From Opitutia bacterium (GTDB lineage: Bacteria; Verrucomicrobiota; Verrucomicrobiae; Opitutales; UBA953): 56,014 nt of DNA. The notes beneath the pieces are model-generated. The model did not search any database, was not told the origin of the DNA, and was given only the letters and a program-made list of their open reading frames with translations. This document shows, in pieces, positions 1 to 9,800 of the stretch. Position 1 is the stretch's first letter; each line of letters starts with the position of its first letter. The DNA lies in assembly GCA_004558035.1 (NCBI GenBank), contig SFEJ01000015.1, forward strand, positions 1 through 56,014. Reading direction: 5' to 3'. The position numbers were made by a program, and so were the translations under genes.

Positions 1-184
1 CCGCCGTCGCGTTCCCGCGAATCCCCAAGGAAAAGCTTAAGGAATAAAGGGGAGTTTGCGCGGAAGGATTTCGAGGGCAAGCGGGGACGCTTACCCTCCT
101 TTGCGTTCCCGCAAGCCTCCGTTCCGTTGTTCCTCCGTTCCTCTGTGTCAAAAGAAAAGCTTAAAGCTTAGGGGTTAAAGGTTA

Positions 185-560
185 AAAGGAAAGTTTGCGC
201 GGGCGGTTTCCGAAAAGCGGCAGGAATGCCGCTTCTCCCCTTTAAAGCTTTCTTTAACTTCCTTTGACTTTGCGGTCTTTCTTTGCGCCTTGGCGTCTTG
301 GCGGGAAATTTCTGCGAGCGGATCCCGAAAAGCGGCAGGTAAACGAAGTGTGAAGCCATACCGCCTTAAAAAACATCCGTGCGCATCCGCGTCCATCCGT
401 GGTTTCAAAAAATCTGCGGGAATCTGCGAGATCCGCGGGAGAAAACTTTCCGCGGGCGGATTTCAACAAGCGGCAGGAATGTCGCTTCCCCCCTTTAAAG
501 CTTTCTTTAACTTCCTTTGACTTTGCGGTCTTTCTTCGCGTTCTTTGTGTTTGAAAATTC
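185..560 (-). repeat. Family A intergenic repeat, two copies, with family D sequence between
   Basis: Nothing gene-like is visible in positions 1-571. The stretch holds two copies of a roughly 110-bp repeat (about 195-315 and 445-555), each containing a short hairpin followed by a run of cttt/aagtt words. The first hairpin is an 8-bp stem at 215-222 and 227-234 around a GGAA loop. The second has the same stem with one G-T wobble. Between them, at about 335-440, lie a longer-loop hairpin variant and a stretch of near-repeated 'catccgtg' and 'tctgcgg' words (family D). The same sequences recur near 6.3, 40.8, 48.3 and 55.2 kb. Confidence 0.8.
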
Positions 561-571
561 GCCTTCGCGGT

Positions 572-1747
572 TCAGTCGGCGAAGCGGGGTTCGACCTTGA
601 AGGCGACCTTGAGCTTGCGGCGGATTTCCTTTTCGAGCTGCTCCCAGCTGCGGCCGTCGAGCAGCGCCGCCGTCGCGCTTTCGGCGTTCCCGCCGCCCTG
701 GATTTCGGCGATGAACTTTTTGACGCGGGCTGCGTCGCGCTTCCCGTCGAGGTGGAAGAAATAATACACGAGCAGCGCGGAGACGCCGTAGCCGATCTGC
801 GTCGCGTCCGCGCCCGTTCCCGCGCCGCCGAAGCCGTCGCCGATGAAGGAGCCGCGGTGGTTCATGAAGTTTTCGAGCGACATGCCGACTTCCGGACGGC
901 CGCCGATGCCGCGGCCGCCGTCGCCTTTTTCCCCGTAGCCGGCGACGAATTTGCCGATGACGTTCTTGTTCCCGCCGAAGCGCACCTGCCCGTTGCCGTC
1001 GTAGGAAAGCCCGACGTATTCGGCGAGCCCTTCGCAGAACCAGGTCGGGTAGGCGTTCCCGCCGATCGTCATGTGGTGCGTGATCTCGTGGGAAAGCGTC
1101 TTCGCGTCCACGCGTCTGCCGCCCTTGAAATAGCGGTTGCCGCGCTTTTCGAGGCCGAGCGACGGGAACGGCACGAGCACCTTGCCGCGGTCCAGCCCGC
1201 TGCCGTAGCCGATGAAGACGCCCGCCGAGCCCTTCATGCCGCCGGCGGCGAGATACTGGTCGTAAGTCTCGAACAGGTACGCGTTGAATTTGCCCTTTTC
1301 GCAGACCTGGTGGTGATTGCAGGGAGAATTGATCGGCAGCGCGAGATTCGCCGCGTAGGTGCCTTCGAAGATGCGCGCGATCTCGCGGATCGCCGAAAGC
1401 GCGACGGGCGCGTTCGCCGTGAAGCGGAAGTGCTGCGTCTCGTAAACCCACGCGTCCGGGCCGTTGCGGACGACGCGCGCGGGCAGCATGTCGGCGATGC
1501 GCGAAACGGACGGCCACGCCGCGGAAAAATTTTCGCCGGGCAGGTTTTCGGGCTCGGCCTCGCCGAGGTCGGAGACTTCCGCGTCCGCCGCCGCGGGGGC
1601 GGGCTTCTTCGCGGAAGACTTCGCGGCGGCGCCTTTCGCGGGAACGGCCCTCGAGGAGCGCGCCTGCGCGAACGCCTCCGCCGGAAACGCGGACGCCGCG
1701 AGCGCGACCGCGCACAGCGCGAGAAAAATGCGGGAAACAGCGAGCAT
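572..1747 (-). CDS. Secreted zinc metallopeptidase (gluzincin, peptidase MA-like)
   Basis: A 391-residue protein with an N-terminal hydrophobic signal peptide (about residues 1-28) and then a low-complexity Ala/Lys/Pro linker to about residue 65. The zinc-binding motif HEITH is at residues 220-224 and is followed by an EGLAEY segment (239-244) that would supply the third zinc ligand. That spacing is typical of gluzincins of the peptidase MA type. Paired cysteines near 143-149 suggest a disulfide in an exported protein. It probably acts in the periplasm or outside the cell; its substrate cannot be told from sequence. It stands alone on the minus strand, divergent from ileS, with repeats on both sides. 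Confidence 0.75.
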   Translation of the reverse strand: MLAVSRIFLALCAVALAASAFPAEAFAQARSSRAVPAKGAAAKSSAKKPAPAAADAEVSDLGEAEPENLPGENFSAAWPSVSRIADMLPARVVRNGPDAWVYETQHFRFTANAPVALSAIREIARIFEGTYAANLALPINSPCNHHQVCEKGKFNAYLFETYDQYLAAGGMKGSAGVFIGYGSGLDRGKVLVPFPSLGLEKRGNRYFKGGRRVDAKTLSHEITHHMTIGGNAYPTWFCEGLAEYVGLSYDGNGQVRFGGNKNVIGKFVAGYGEKGDGGRGIGGRPEVGMSLENFMNHRGSFIGDGFGGAGTGADATQIGYGVSALLVYYFFHLDGKRDAARVKKFIAEIQGGGNAESATAALLDGRSWEQLEKEIRRKLKVAFKVEPRFAD

Positions 1748-1799
1748 GCGGCGAAGCTTAGAGATTCGGGCGCAGGGGTTAAAGGAAAAAGGGAGAAAG

Positions 1800-1900
1800 G
1801 GAAAGGTGACGAGAGCAGTGAATAATGGATAATGGATAGTGGATAATGGATGACGCCTTGCGTTCGGCTTCCGCCGAAAGGATTTTCGAAAAAGCTCTTC
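1800..1900. repeat. Family C repeat fragment (GATAATGG run plus CTTGCGTTCGGC hairpin)
   Basis: In the spacer between the metallopeptidase and ileS, tandem words of the type 'ataatgga' run from about 1816 to 1852. They are followed by a core near 1858-1880 containing 'ccttgcgttcggc' and 'gccgaaagga'. The same two parts occur, as a complete element, at 32380-32545. Here only one arm is clear. Confidence 0.6.
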
Positions 1901-2027
1901 GCGGAGCGAAACGCAATCAACTTCATAACCTCCATAACTTCATCACCTCATAACCTCGCGCGCGAAGCGCGCATTGACGCGGGAACGCAAAAAAGGCAGA
2001 CTTGCGCGAAATACATTTTCAACGATC

Positions 2028-4838
2028 ATGGCAGTGGAACTCAAAGATACGCTCAATCTCCCCGTGACGGATTTCCCCATGCGGGCGAACCTCACCGCGC
2101 GCGAACCCAAACGCATCGCGTTCTGGGAAGAAACCGGACTCTACGCGCGCCTGCAGAGCAAGAACGCGGGAACGGGAAAAACCTTCGTGCTCCACGACGG
2201 CCCGCCCTTCACCAACGGCGACGTCCACATCGGCACCGCGCTCAACAAGCTCCTCAAGGACATCATCATGCGCTACAAGACGATGCGCGGCTACCGCGTG
2301 CCCTACGTTCCCGGCTGGGACTGCCACGGACTGCCCATCGAGCACAAGGTGATGAAGGAGCTCCACGCCAAGGAAAAGACGCTCACGCCGCTCGAAATCC
2401 GCAAGGCGTGCGCGGAGTTCTCCGAGAGCTTCATCGAAAAGCAGCGCCGGCAGTTCCGCCGCCTCGGCATCCTCGCCGACTGGGCCGCGGAATACAAGAC
2501 GAAGAATCCCGCCTACGAGGCCGACATCGTGCGTACCTTCGCGAACATGGTCGCGCACGGGCTCGTTTACCGCAGCAAGAAGCCCGTCTATTGGTCGATC
2601 CCGTGCAAAACGGCGCTCGCCGAGGCCGAAATCGAATACAAGAACCACACGTCCACGTCCATCTGGGTCGCGTTCGAGCAGATCGACGCGCCCGCGCGCA
2701 GTTTCGTGATCTGGACGACGACGCCGTGGACCATTCCCGCGAACATGGCGGTCGCCGTGCATCCGGAATTTGAATACGTCGAAGTCTCTCACGGCGGGAA
2801 GATCTACGTCGTCGCCGCCGCGCTCGCGGAAAAATTCGTCGCCGACTGCGGTCTCGAAGGCGCGACGTTCGGCGCGAAATTCCTCGGGAAGACGCTCGAA
2901 GGCATCAGGACGAAGCACCCGATCTGCGACCGCGTTTCGCCCGTCGTCTGCGCCGACTACATCACGACGGACGCGGGAACGGGCTGCGTCCACACCGCCG
3001 GCGGCCACGGGCTCGAGGACTATCAGACCTGCCTCCGCTACGGCATCGAAATCTACTGCCCCGTGAACGACGACGGCGTTTACGTGAACGACGGCCGCGT
3101 TCCCGCGCCGCTCGTCGGCGTCTCCGTGCTCGACGTGAACGGCAAGTGCCCGGCGAACGTCGAGGTGCTCAAGCTCCTCGAAGCGTCCGGCAAGCTGCTG
3201 AAGACGTCCAAGATCGAGCACCAGTATCCGCACTGCTGGCGCTCGAAGACGCCCGTCATCTTCCGCGCCATGGACCAGTGGTTCGTCGCGCTCGACAAGA
3301 ACGGCATGCGCGCGAAGGCGCTCGAGCAGATCGGCGGCGTCGCGTGGGTGCCCGCGAGCGGCGAAAACCGCATCCGCGCCGCCGTCGAAGGCCGCCCGGA
3401 CTGGTGCATTTCGCGCCAGCGCTCGTGGGGCGTGCCGATTCCCGTGTTCTACGACGCGGACACGCGCGAGGCGTTCCTCGACGCGGGCGTCATCCGCGCG
3501 CTCGCGGACAAGATCGCCGTCGCGGGAACGGACGTCTGGTTCGAAAAGACGCCGGCGGAACTGCTCGCTGGCGTGGACGTTCCCGCGTCCTGGCCCGCGC
3601 CGGAAAAGCTCGTCAAGGGCACGGACACGCTCGACGTGTGGATCGACTCCGGCTCGTCCAACGCCGCCGTCCTGAAGCGCAATCCCGAACTCGCGTTCCC
3701 GGCGGACCTCTACCTCGAAGGCTCCGACCAGCACCGCGGCTGGTTCCAGTCGTCGCTGTGGACGAGCGTCATCAATTTCGGCTGCGCGCCCTATAAGAAA
3801 GTCATCACGCACGGCTTCGTGGTGAACGAGGGCACGCGCCAGAAAATCTCCAAGTCCGACGGCAAGCCGCAGACCGCCGACGGCTACGTCTCCAAATACG
3901 GCGCGGACATCGTGCGCCTCTGGATCGCGTCGGAGAACTACCAGAACGACATTCCGCTCTCGGACAAGATTCTCGACGCCACGGCGACGCAGTACCGCAA
4001 CATCCGCAACACGATCCGCTACCAGCTGTCGAATCTCTACGACTTCGATCCCGCGAAGGACGCCGTGCCCTTCGCCGAGCTGACGCTGATCGACAAATGG
4101 GCGCTCACGAAGCTCTTCCAGCTCCACGCGACCGTCACGACCTGCTTCGAAAACTGCGAGTTCCACAAGGCCTACGCCGCGATCGACGCGTTCACCGTCG
4201 AGACGCTTTCGGCGACCTATCACAACATTCTCAAGGATCGCCTTTACACCTACGCCGCGAACTCGCGGGAACGCCGTTCGTCGCAGACGGCGATTCACAC
4301 GATCTTCACGACGTATCTGAAGATGCTCGCGCCGATGCTCCCGTTCACGACGGACGAGGCGTGGGGCTTCTTCACCGAAAAGAACGAATACGCGCGCGAA
4401 TCGATTCTGCTGCAGGACTGGCCGGAATATCGTCCGGACTGCATCTTCATCGACGAAGCCGCGGAGTTCGACACGCTGCTCAAGGTGCTCGACGACGTCA
4501 ACCTGAAGCTCGACGCGCTCCGCTCCGCGAAGGCGATCGGGCAGTCTCTCGAGGCGGTCGTCACGCTTTCCTGCGACGCGGAATCGCCGCTCTACGCGCT
4601 TCTGAAGAAGCATGAATCCGCGCTCGCGGAAACGTTCATCGTCTCGGAAGTCCGCCTCGTCGCGGCTCCCGCGGGAACGCCGCTCTCGGTCGAGGCGGTC
4701 AAGGCGGAAACGCTCGGCTACGTGCGCTGCCCGCGCTCGTGGCGCTGGGTTCCGGAGCTCGCGGACGCGGGCGCGTTCGGCAAAGTCTCCCCGCGCTGCC
4801 TCGCCGCCCTCAAGGAAAAATTCCCGCAGGAATTTTAA
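2028..4838 (+). CDS. ileS: Isoleucyl-tRNA synthetase
   Basis: A class I aminoacyl-tRNA synthetase that charges tRNA-Ile in the cytoplasm. The 936 residues match the bacterial family length. The HIGH signature appears as HIGT (residues 67-70), in the context PPFTNGDVHIG, and the KMSKS loop as KISKS (about 606-610). The editing-domain region is present between them. The C-terminal zinc finger is degenerate: the usual four-cysteine pattern reads CPRS...SPRC, so two ligands are lost. The start is the ATG at 2028; the frame is open further upstream from 1974, but the added residues look unlike an IleS N-terminus. The next gene begins 27 bp downstream on the same strand, which suggests co-transcription. 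Confidence 0.96.
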   Translation: MAVELKDTLNLPVTDFPMRANLTAREPKRIAFWEETGLYARLQSKNAGTGKTFVLHDGPPFTNGDVHIGTALNKLLKDIIMRYKTMRGYRVPYVPGWDCHGLPIEHKVMKELHAKEKTLTPLEIRKACAEFSESFIEKQRRQFRRLGILADWAAEYKTKNPAYEADIVRTFANMVAHGLVYRSKKPVYWSIPCKTALAEAEIEYKNHTSTSIWVAFEQIDAPARSFVIWTTTPWTIPANMAVAVHPEFEYVEVSHGGKIYVVAAALAEKFVADCGLEGATFGAKFLGKTLEGIRTKHPICDRVSPVVCADYITTDAGTGCVHTAGGHGLEDYQTCLRYGIEIYCPVNDDGVYVNDGRVPAPLVGVSVLDVNGKCPANVEVLKLLEASGKLLKTSKIEHQYPHCWRSKTPVIFRAMDQWFVALDKNGMRAKALEQIGGVAWVPASGENRIRAAVEGRPDWCISRQRSWGVPIPVFYDADTREAFLDAGVIRALADKIAVAGTDVWFEKTPAELLAGVDVPASWPAPEKLVKGTDTLDVWIDSGSSNAAVLKRNPELAFPADLYLEGSDQHRGWFQSSLWTSVINFGCAPYKKVITHGFVVNEGTRQKISKSDGKPQTADGYVSKYGADIVRLWIASENYQNDIPLSDKILDATATQYRNIRNTIRYQLSNLYDFDPAKDAVPFAELTLIDKWALTKLFQLHATVTTCFENCEFHKAYAAIDAFTVETLSATYHNILKDRLYTYAANSRERRSSQTAIHTIFTTYLKMLAPMLPFTTDEAWGFFTEKNEYARESILLQDWPEYRPDCIFIDEAAEFDTLLKVLDDVNLKLDALRSAKAIGQSLEAVVTLSCDAESPLYALLKKHESALAETFIVSEVRLVAAPAGTPLSVEAVKAETLGYVRCPRSWRWVPELADAGAFGKVSPRCLAALKEKFPQEF

Positions 4839-4865
4839 ACGGAACGCCGCACGGAGACCGCCCGG

Positions 4866-6299
4866 ATGACGACGGAAAGCCACGCAGACGAAACCGCTCC
4901 CGCCGCGGGAACGCGCGCGACCTTCGGCAGCAAGCTCGGCATTCTCGCCGCCACGGCGGGCTCCGCCGTCGGGCTGGGCAACGTCTGGCGCTTCCCGAGC
5001 GAAACGGCGAACGGCGGCGGCGCGGTCTTCGTGCTGATCTACCTCGCGTGCGTGTGCTTCTTCGGGCTTCCCGTCGTGCTCGCGGAATTCATTCTCGGCC
5101 GCGCGGGCAAGGCGAACCCGGCGGGCGCCTACCGCAATCTCGCGCCCGGCAAACCGTTCCACTATTTCGGCGTCTTCGCGGTGGCGGCGGCAGTGCTCAT
5201 CCTCGGCTTCTACATGGTCGTCGCGGGCTGGACGTTCGAATACTTCCGGCTCGCCGCCGCGGGAACGCTCGCGGAGACGACGGATTTCGCCGGCGTCTTC
5301 AAGAGCCTCAGCGACGACGTCTGGCGGCAGTTCCTCTGGCTCGCGGTCGCGGTCGCGGCGACGGCGTCCATCGTCGGCTGCGGCGTCAAGAAAGGCATCG
5401 AATTCGCGAGCAAGCTGATGATGCCCCTGCTCTTTCTGCTGCTGCTCGTGATGTGCGCGCGCGCCGTCACGCTGCCGGGCTCGGGCGCGGGAATCGCCTA
5501 TCTCTTCAGCCCGGACTTTTCGAAGCTTTCCTCCTCCGTGTTCATTTCCGCGCTCGGGCAGTCGTTCTTCTCGCTCTCGCTCGGCATGGGCTGCCTGATC
5601 ACCTACGCGTCGTATTTCGGTCCGGACGTGCGGCTCGGCAAGACCGCCGGTCAGCTCGCCGTCACGGACACGCTCGTCGCCGTGCTCGCCGGAATCACGA
5701 TTTTCGGCACGGCGTTTTCCGTCGGCGGGAACGCGGGCGACGTCGCCGACGCGCTCGCCCACGGCGGGCCGGGGCTGATCTTCGTCACGCTGCCGCAGCT
5801 TTTCCAGACGCTCCCGCTCGGGCAGCTCTGGGCGACGGCGTTCTTCCTGCTGCTGATTCTCGCCACGGTCACCTCGGCGATTTCCATTTACGAAATCGCG
5901 ACGGCGTTCCTGCACGAGGAATTCCGGCTTTCCCGCGTCGCGGCGGTCGTCGCGCTTTCGGCGCTGACGCTCGCCTTCGGCTTCTTTTCCGCCGCCTCGC
6001 TCGGGAGCGTTCCCGCCGACGGCGAAAGCGCGGGCTCGCTCGCGGGAACGCTCACGCTCGGCGGCAAAACGTTTTTCGACTGGCTCGACACGCTGACCGC
6101 AAAATGGATGATGCCGCTGGGCGGGCTTTTCGTCTCGTGGTTCGTCGGCTGGCATCTCGACCGCAAGCTCGTCCACGCCCAGCTCAGCAACAACGACGCG
6201 TTCGTGATCCGCTTCTTCCGCACGTATATTTTCCTGCTCCGCTTCGTCGCTCCCGCCGGCATCGCGACGATCTTCCTCGCCCAGCTTCTCGCGTCCTGA
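4866..6299 (+). CDS. Sodium-dependent transporter, neurotransmitter:sodium symporter (SNF) family
   Basis: A polytopic inner-membrane transporter of 477 residues. The diagnostic first transmembrane segment reads GSAVGLGNVWRFP (about residues 32-44), the LeuT-fold sodium and substrate site. Many further hydrophobic helices follow, ending with a basic/aromatic segment and a last helix at the C-terminus. Family members import amino acids or related amines with sodium; the substrate here is unknown. The gene follows ileS by 27 bp and was probably transcribed with it. A repeat-filled spacer follows. Confidence 0.9.
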   Translation: MTTESHADETAPAAGTRATFGSKLGILAATAGSAVGLGNVWRFPSETANGGGAVFVLIYLACVCFFGLPVVLAEFILGRAGKANPAGAYRNLAPGKPFHYFGVFAVAAAVLILGFYMVVAGWTFEYFRLAAAGTLAETTDFAGVFKSLSDDVWRQFLWLAVAVAATASIVGCGVKKGIEFASKLMMPLLFLLLLVMCARAVTLPGSGAGIAYLFSPDFSKLSSSVFISALGQSFFSLSLGMGCLITYASYFGPDVRLGKTAGQLAVTDTLVAVLAGITIFGTAFSVGGNAGDVADALAHGGPGLIFVTLPQLFQTLPLGQLWATAFFLLLILATVTSAISIYEIATAFLHEEFRLSRVAAVVALSALTLAFGFFSAASLGSVPADGESAGSLAGTLTLGGKTFFDWLDTLTAKWMMPLGGLFVSWFVGWHLDRKLVHAQLSNNDAFVIRFFRTYIFLLRFVAPAGIATIFLAQLLAS

Positions 6300-6304
6300 G
6301 CCGC

Positions 6305-6450
6305 CCGCGGAAAATCTCCCCGCCAAGACGCCGAGGCGCGAAGAAAACCCGCGAAGTCAAAGAAAGTTTTTTTAGAGGGGAAGCGACATGGCTCCACGCT
6401 TCGCTTACTTGTCGCTTTTCGGAATCCGCCCGCAAAAACTTCCCTTTAAG
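6305..6450 (+). repeat. Family A intergenic repeat with long-loop hairpin
   Basis: Starts with the 'cgccaagacgcc' segment, then the 'aagtcaaagaaagt' segment. It then has a hairpin whose stem is AAGCGACA / TGTCGCTT (about 6379-6419) around a 21-nt loop beginning TGGCTCC. The downstream 'ccgcccgcaaaaacttccctttaag' segment recurs at about 6718-6745. Same family as 185-560, 48240-48540 and 55145-55480. Confidence 0.75.
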
Positions 6451-6460
6451 CTTTTTCCGC

Positions 6461-6700
6461 GCCCCGACGGGGCGAAACAATCGTAACCCCATGCGCGCGG
6501 CGGAGCGTGCGCTTGGGGCAAATTCTGCACATGCGCCGCGCCTGAAAGGCGCAACTGTCCGAAGCGTTCGGCGTTCCCGCGGGCAGTTGCGCTTTTCAAG
6601 CGCATGTTCTTTTTGCGGACGCTGCCCCAAGCGGCGTCGCCGCATGGGGTTATTTTTGTTCCGCATTTCATGCGGGAACGCACGTTTGGGGGCGAAGACA
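6461..6700. repeat. Family B compound palindromic repeat, copy 1
   Basis: A roughly 240-bp structured element. It opens with the small hairpin GCCCCGACGGGGC. An ACCCCATGCG...CGCTTGGGG stem-loop is followed by an inverted pair built on CGCAACTG / CAGTTGCG, then GCCCCAAGCGG...CCGCATGGGGTT, and it closes with 'tttgggggcgaag'. A second copy lies in the opposite orientation at 40905-41180. No coding potential is convincing across it. Confidence 0.75.
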
Positions 6701-6824
6701 TTCTTGTCGCTTTTCGGAATCCGCCCACAAAAACTTCCCTTTAAGCTTTAATCCTTAAGCTTTCTTCCCCCGTTTCGGCGAGGTTCCGTGAAGATTTCCG
6801 CGCCTTTCCGTGGTCAATCCGAAC

Positions 6825-6880
6825 AAAAAAACGGACGGACACGACCGGGAAAATTCCGGCATCCGTGTCCGTCCGTGTTT
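6825..6880 (-). terminator. Rho-independent terminator after the autotransporter operon
   Basis: A perfect 13-bp inverted repeat pairs 6831-6843 (ACGGACGGACACG) with 6864-6876, and there is a smaller inner stem. On the minus strand the second arm is followed by a run of T (complement of the A-run at 6825-6831). It lies just beyond the stop codon of the minus-strand autotransporter at 6900. Confidence 0.75.
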
Positions 6881-6899
6881 ATCTGTGGTTTTCTCCCGC

Positions 6900-9800
6900 T
6901 CAGTAGCGGTAGCGGAAACCGAGGTTCGCGCGGTGCGCGACTTCCGATTCCGTGCCGAGACGCAGCTCGTAGTTCAGGAAGACGCTCGCCTTGTCCGTGA
7001 GGTCGAACGAAACGCTCGGCGCGAGCGAGAACGTCGTCTCCGAAAGCGCACGCGCGTCCGTCGAGAACTTGCTGTCCGAAATCCACGAATCGATTTCGAC
7101 TTCGTCGTCGAGGAACTCGTGAATCAGCGAGAAGTCCAGGCCGACGCGGGTTCCGTGCCCATCGATCTCGAAGGCGTAATTCAGCTTCGCGCCGACGCTC
7201 GCCTCCAGGCTGAACGCGTTGAACGAATCCGTCGCGAGCGCGGAGCCCGAGCCCTTTTCCTCGAACTTGTCCGTGCGGTAGTACGAGAACGCGATTCCCG
7301 CGTGCGGGAGCAGGTCGAGGCGCGAAGTCTCGCCCCACGCCGCCAGCGCGTAGGCACCGACGAGATCCGCGAACACGCCGCCGTGCCAGGCGTCCGTGTC
7401 GCCCTTGTTCGTGCCGACGAGCGTGTTGCGCTTCGTGTCGAACTTCGCGTAGCCGACCTGCGCGCCGACGTTCAGCGCGAGATAGTCGTTGAGCAGGAAG
7501 CCCGCGAACGCGGTCGCGCGGACGTTGTCGGAATCGATCTTGCCGCCGCCGTCGTGCAGCTTCGCCTTGCCGCGGTCGTAAGCGAGCGCGACGCCCGCCG
7601 TCACGTCCTTGTTGAACTTGACGTCCGCGCCGACGAGCGCGCCGTAGGTATTGTAGTCGAACGTCGCCGCGTCGGAGCCGCTGCCGTTGTCCACGGTCGA
7701 GCCCTGCGCCTGCGCGAAGAACTCGACGTCCTGCGCGTAAACCCAGATCGCGCTCGACGCGTCGTAGAGGCGCTGTTCGAGGCGGCCGGAAAGCGAGCTC
7801 GCGTCCGCGGAGAAGCCTGCGTGCGGTATCGTCACCATCGACGCGAAACCGAGCGGCGAAAGCTTCGTGATCTCGTCGCCGAGGGCACCGAGCGAAGTCC
7901 TGTTCAGCGCGTCCGCGATCGCGTATTCCTCGGCGGAAAGCGCGTCGGAAAGATAGCCGCCTTCCGGGCGCGCCCAGACGCTGAGGATGTCGAGCAGCGC
8001 GTCGAGCCCGTCGTGGTAATCCGCGGGAACGTCGCGGAAATCCCTCTGCGCAACGTAAACCTTCAGATTGCCGTTCGCGAGCTCGCCCTTGTCGACGTAA
8101 AGCACGTCGTTGCCCTCGCCGAGGCGGAACTGGTCGCGGCGGATTTCGCTCGCCGTTCCCGTGCCGACGTATTCGAAGATCGAAAGCGCTTCGCCGCGAA
8201 GCGTCTGGTCCTGCGCGATTTCGAGATCGAGCGTGCCGGTGATGGACACCGCGCCCGTGTAGCGCAGCGCCTCGCCCGCGGAAACGTTCAGCTTGTATTT
8301 CGAACCGGAAGCGAACGTGACGCTCGCGTTCTCGGCGGTCAGCGTCGCGCCGCCCTGCAGCGTTGCGCCGGAATTCACCGTGATGCCGGACGTCGCCAGA
8401 GTCGTTCCCGCGCCGAACGCGAGCGTTCCCGCGGAAACGGTCGTCGCGCCCGTGTAGGTCTGCTCGGCGGCGGAAAGCGTCAGCGTTCCCGCGCCCGTCT
8501 TTTCAAAGTTTCCGGTTCCGGAAATCGTTTTGCGGTAGATCGCGCCGCTTTCGGCGACCGCGCCCGTGTCGAGCGTCAGCGTGCCGCCGGCGTTCGTCGC
8601 GAGCTCCACGTTTTCGCGCGTGAAATCGACGGGAGCGGATTCCGTTTCCGCCGCCGCGAGAATCGAGCGCAGCGACGCCGTTTCCGGCTCAAGCGCAAGC
8701 GTCAGATCCTTGCCGGCGAGATTGGAAATCACGAGGCTCACGTTTTCCGCCGACGCGCCGCCCTGATAAGTGACGTTTCTGACGAGCCCGTCGAGCGCGG
8801 AGAACGCCGTTCCCGTGCCCGCCGTGTAAGCGCGCGCACCCGAGAAAGAGATTCCAACCTTGGAATTTTCACCGGAGACCTTGACCTCGCCCGTGTAGCT
8901 GTCGCCGACGCCGACTTCGCCGACGAGCGAGAGCGTCGAACCGTCCGCGAGCCTCACGCCGAGGGCGTTGTCCAACGCCACGCCGACGTTCGCGCCGGAG
9001 CCGACCGCAATCGAAGCGATGTTCGTCAGCGTCGCGCCCGAAACGTCGAGCAGCCCCGTGCCGCCGACATTCAACGTCGTTCCCGCCGTTCCCGTCGTTC
9101 CCGCCGTGTCGGCTTCGAGCGTTCCCGTGAAGGCGACGTCGCGGTTCGGATTGACCGAAATCTCGGTCGTCGTGAACTTCACCGTTCCCGAGCCTTCGAT
9201 GCCGCCGATGGAGGTGACGTCGGCCGCGAGCACGAGCGTCACGTTCCTGCCGAGGCTGAACGTTCCCGTGAACTCGGCGATCGAGGCCGCGTTCGCCGTG
9301 ACGCTCGTCAGAGTCAGCGCCGAACCGAAGACAAATGTTCCTTCTCCGGAAAGTCCATCTTCGACGGCGCGGAGATCCGTTTCCGTCGCGGGAGTGATTT
9401 CGAGCGTCGCGTCCGAAGCGATGTGAATCGAATTCGGAGCGCCAGTGGAAACCGCGGCGCCGTTGAACTTCAGCGTTCCCTTGGAGACCTTGAGATCGAC
9501 GTCCTTCAGATTGATGTCGTCCGGATTCGCGACGGTGAAATTCGCCGTTCCCGCGCCCGTCTTTTCGAGCGTCGGAATCGTGCGGTCGGGATCCGCCTCG
9601 ACTTCAAGACTGAAGCCGAGATTCTTTTCGCCTTCCGCGACGTCGATCACGAGCGAGCCTTCTTCGAGTTTGATCGCGCCCGAGAACGCCATGTCCTTGA
9701 GCGTCAGCGTTCCCGTGCCCGTCTTCCCGATTGTTCCCGTTCCGGAAAGTGTTCCATTGAAGACGTTGTTTTCCGTCTCGCCCGCGTCGATGTCGAGCAA

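Noticed and set aside
290..520. Small open frames in 168-520
   Set aside because: They read through family A and D repeats, differ between copies, and have no ribosome-binding site.
2019..6326. Long open frame on the minus strand opposite ileS and the symporter
   Set aside because: It overlaps two clear plus-strand genes, is made of Arg/Glu/Ala-rich junk, and results from GC-rich codon bias.
6461..6700. Insertion sequence
   Set aside because: No transposase and no target duplication is visible; treated as a structured repeat.
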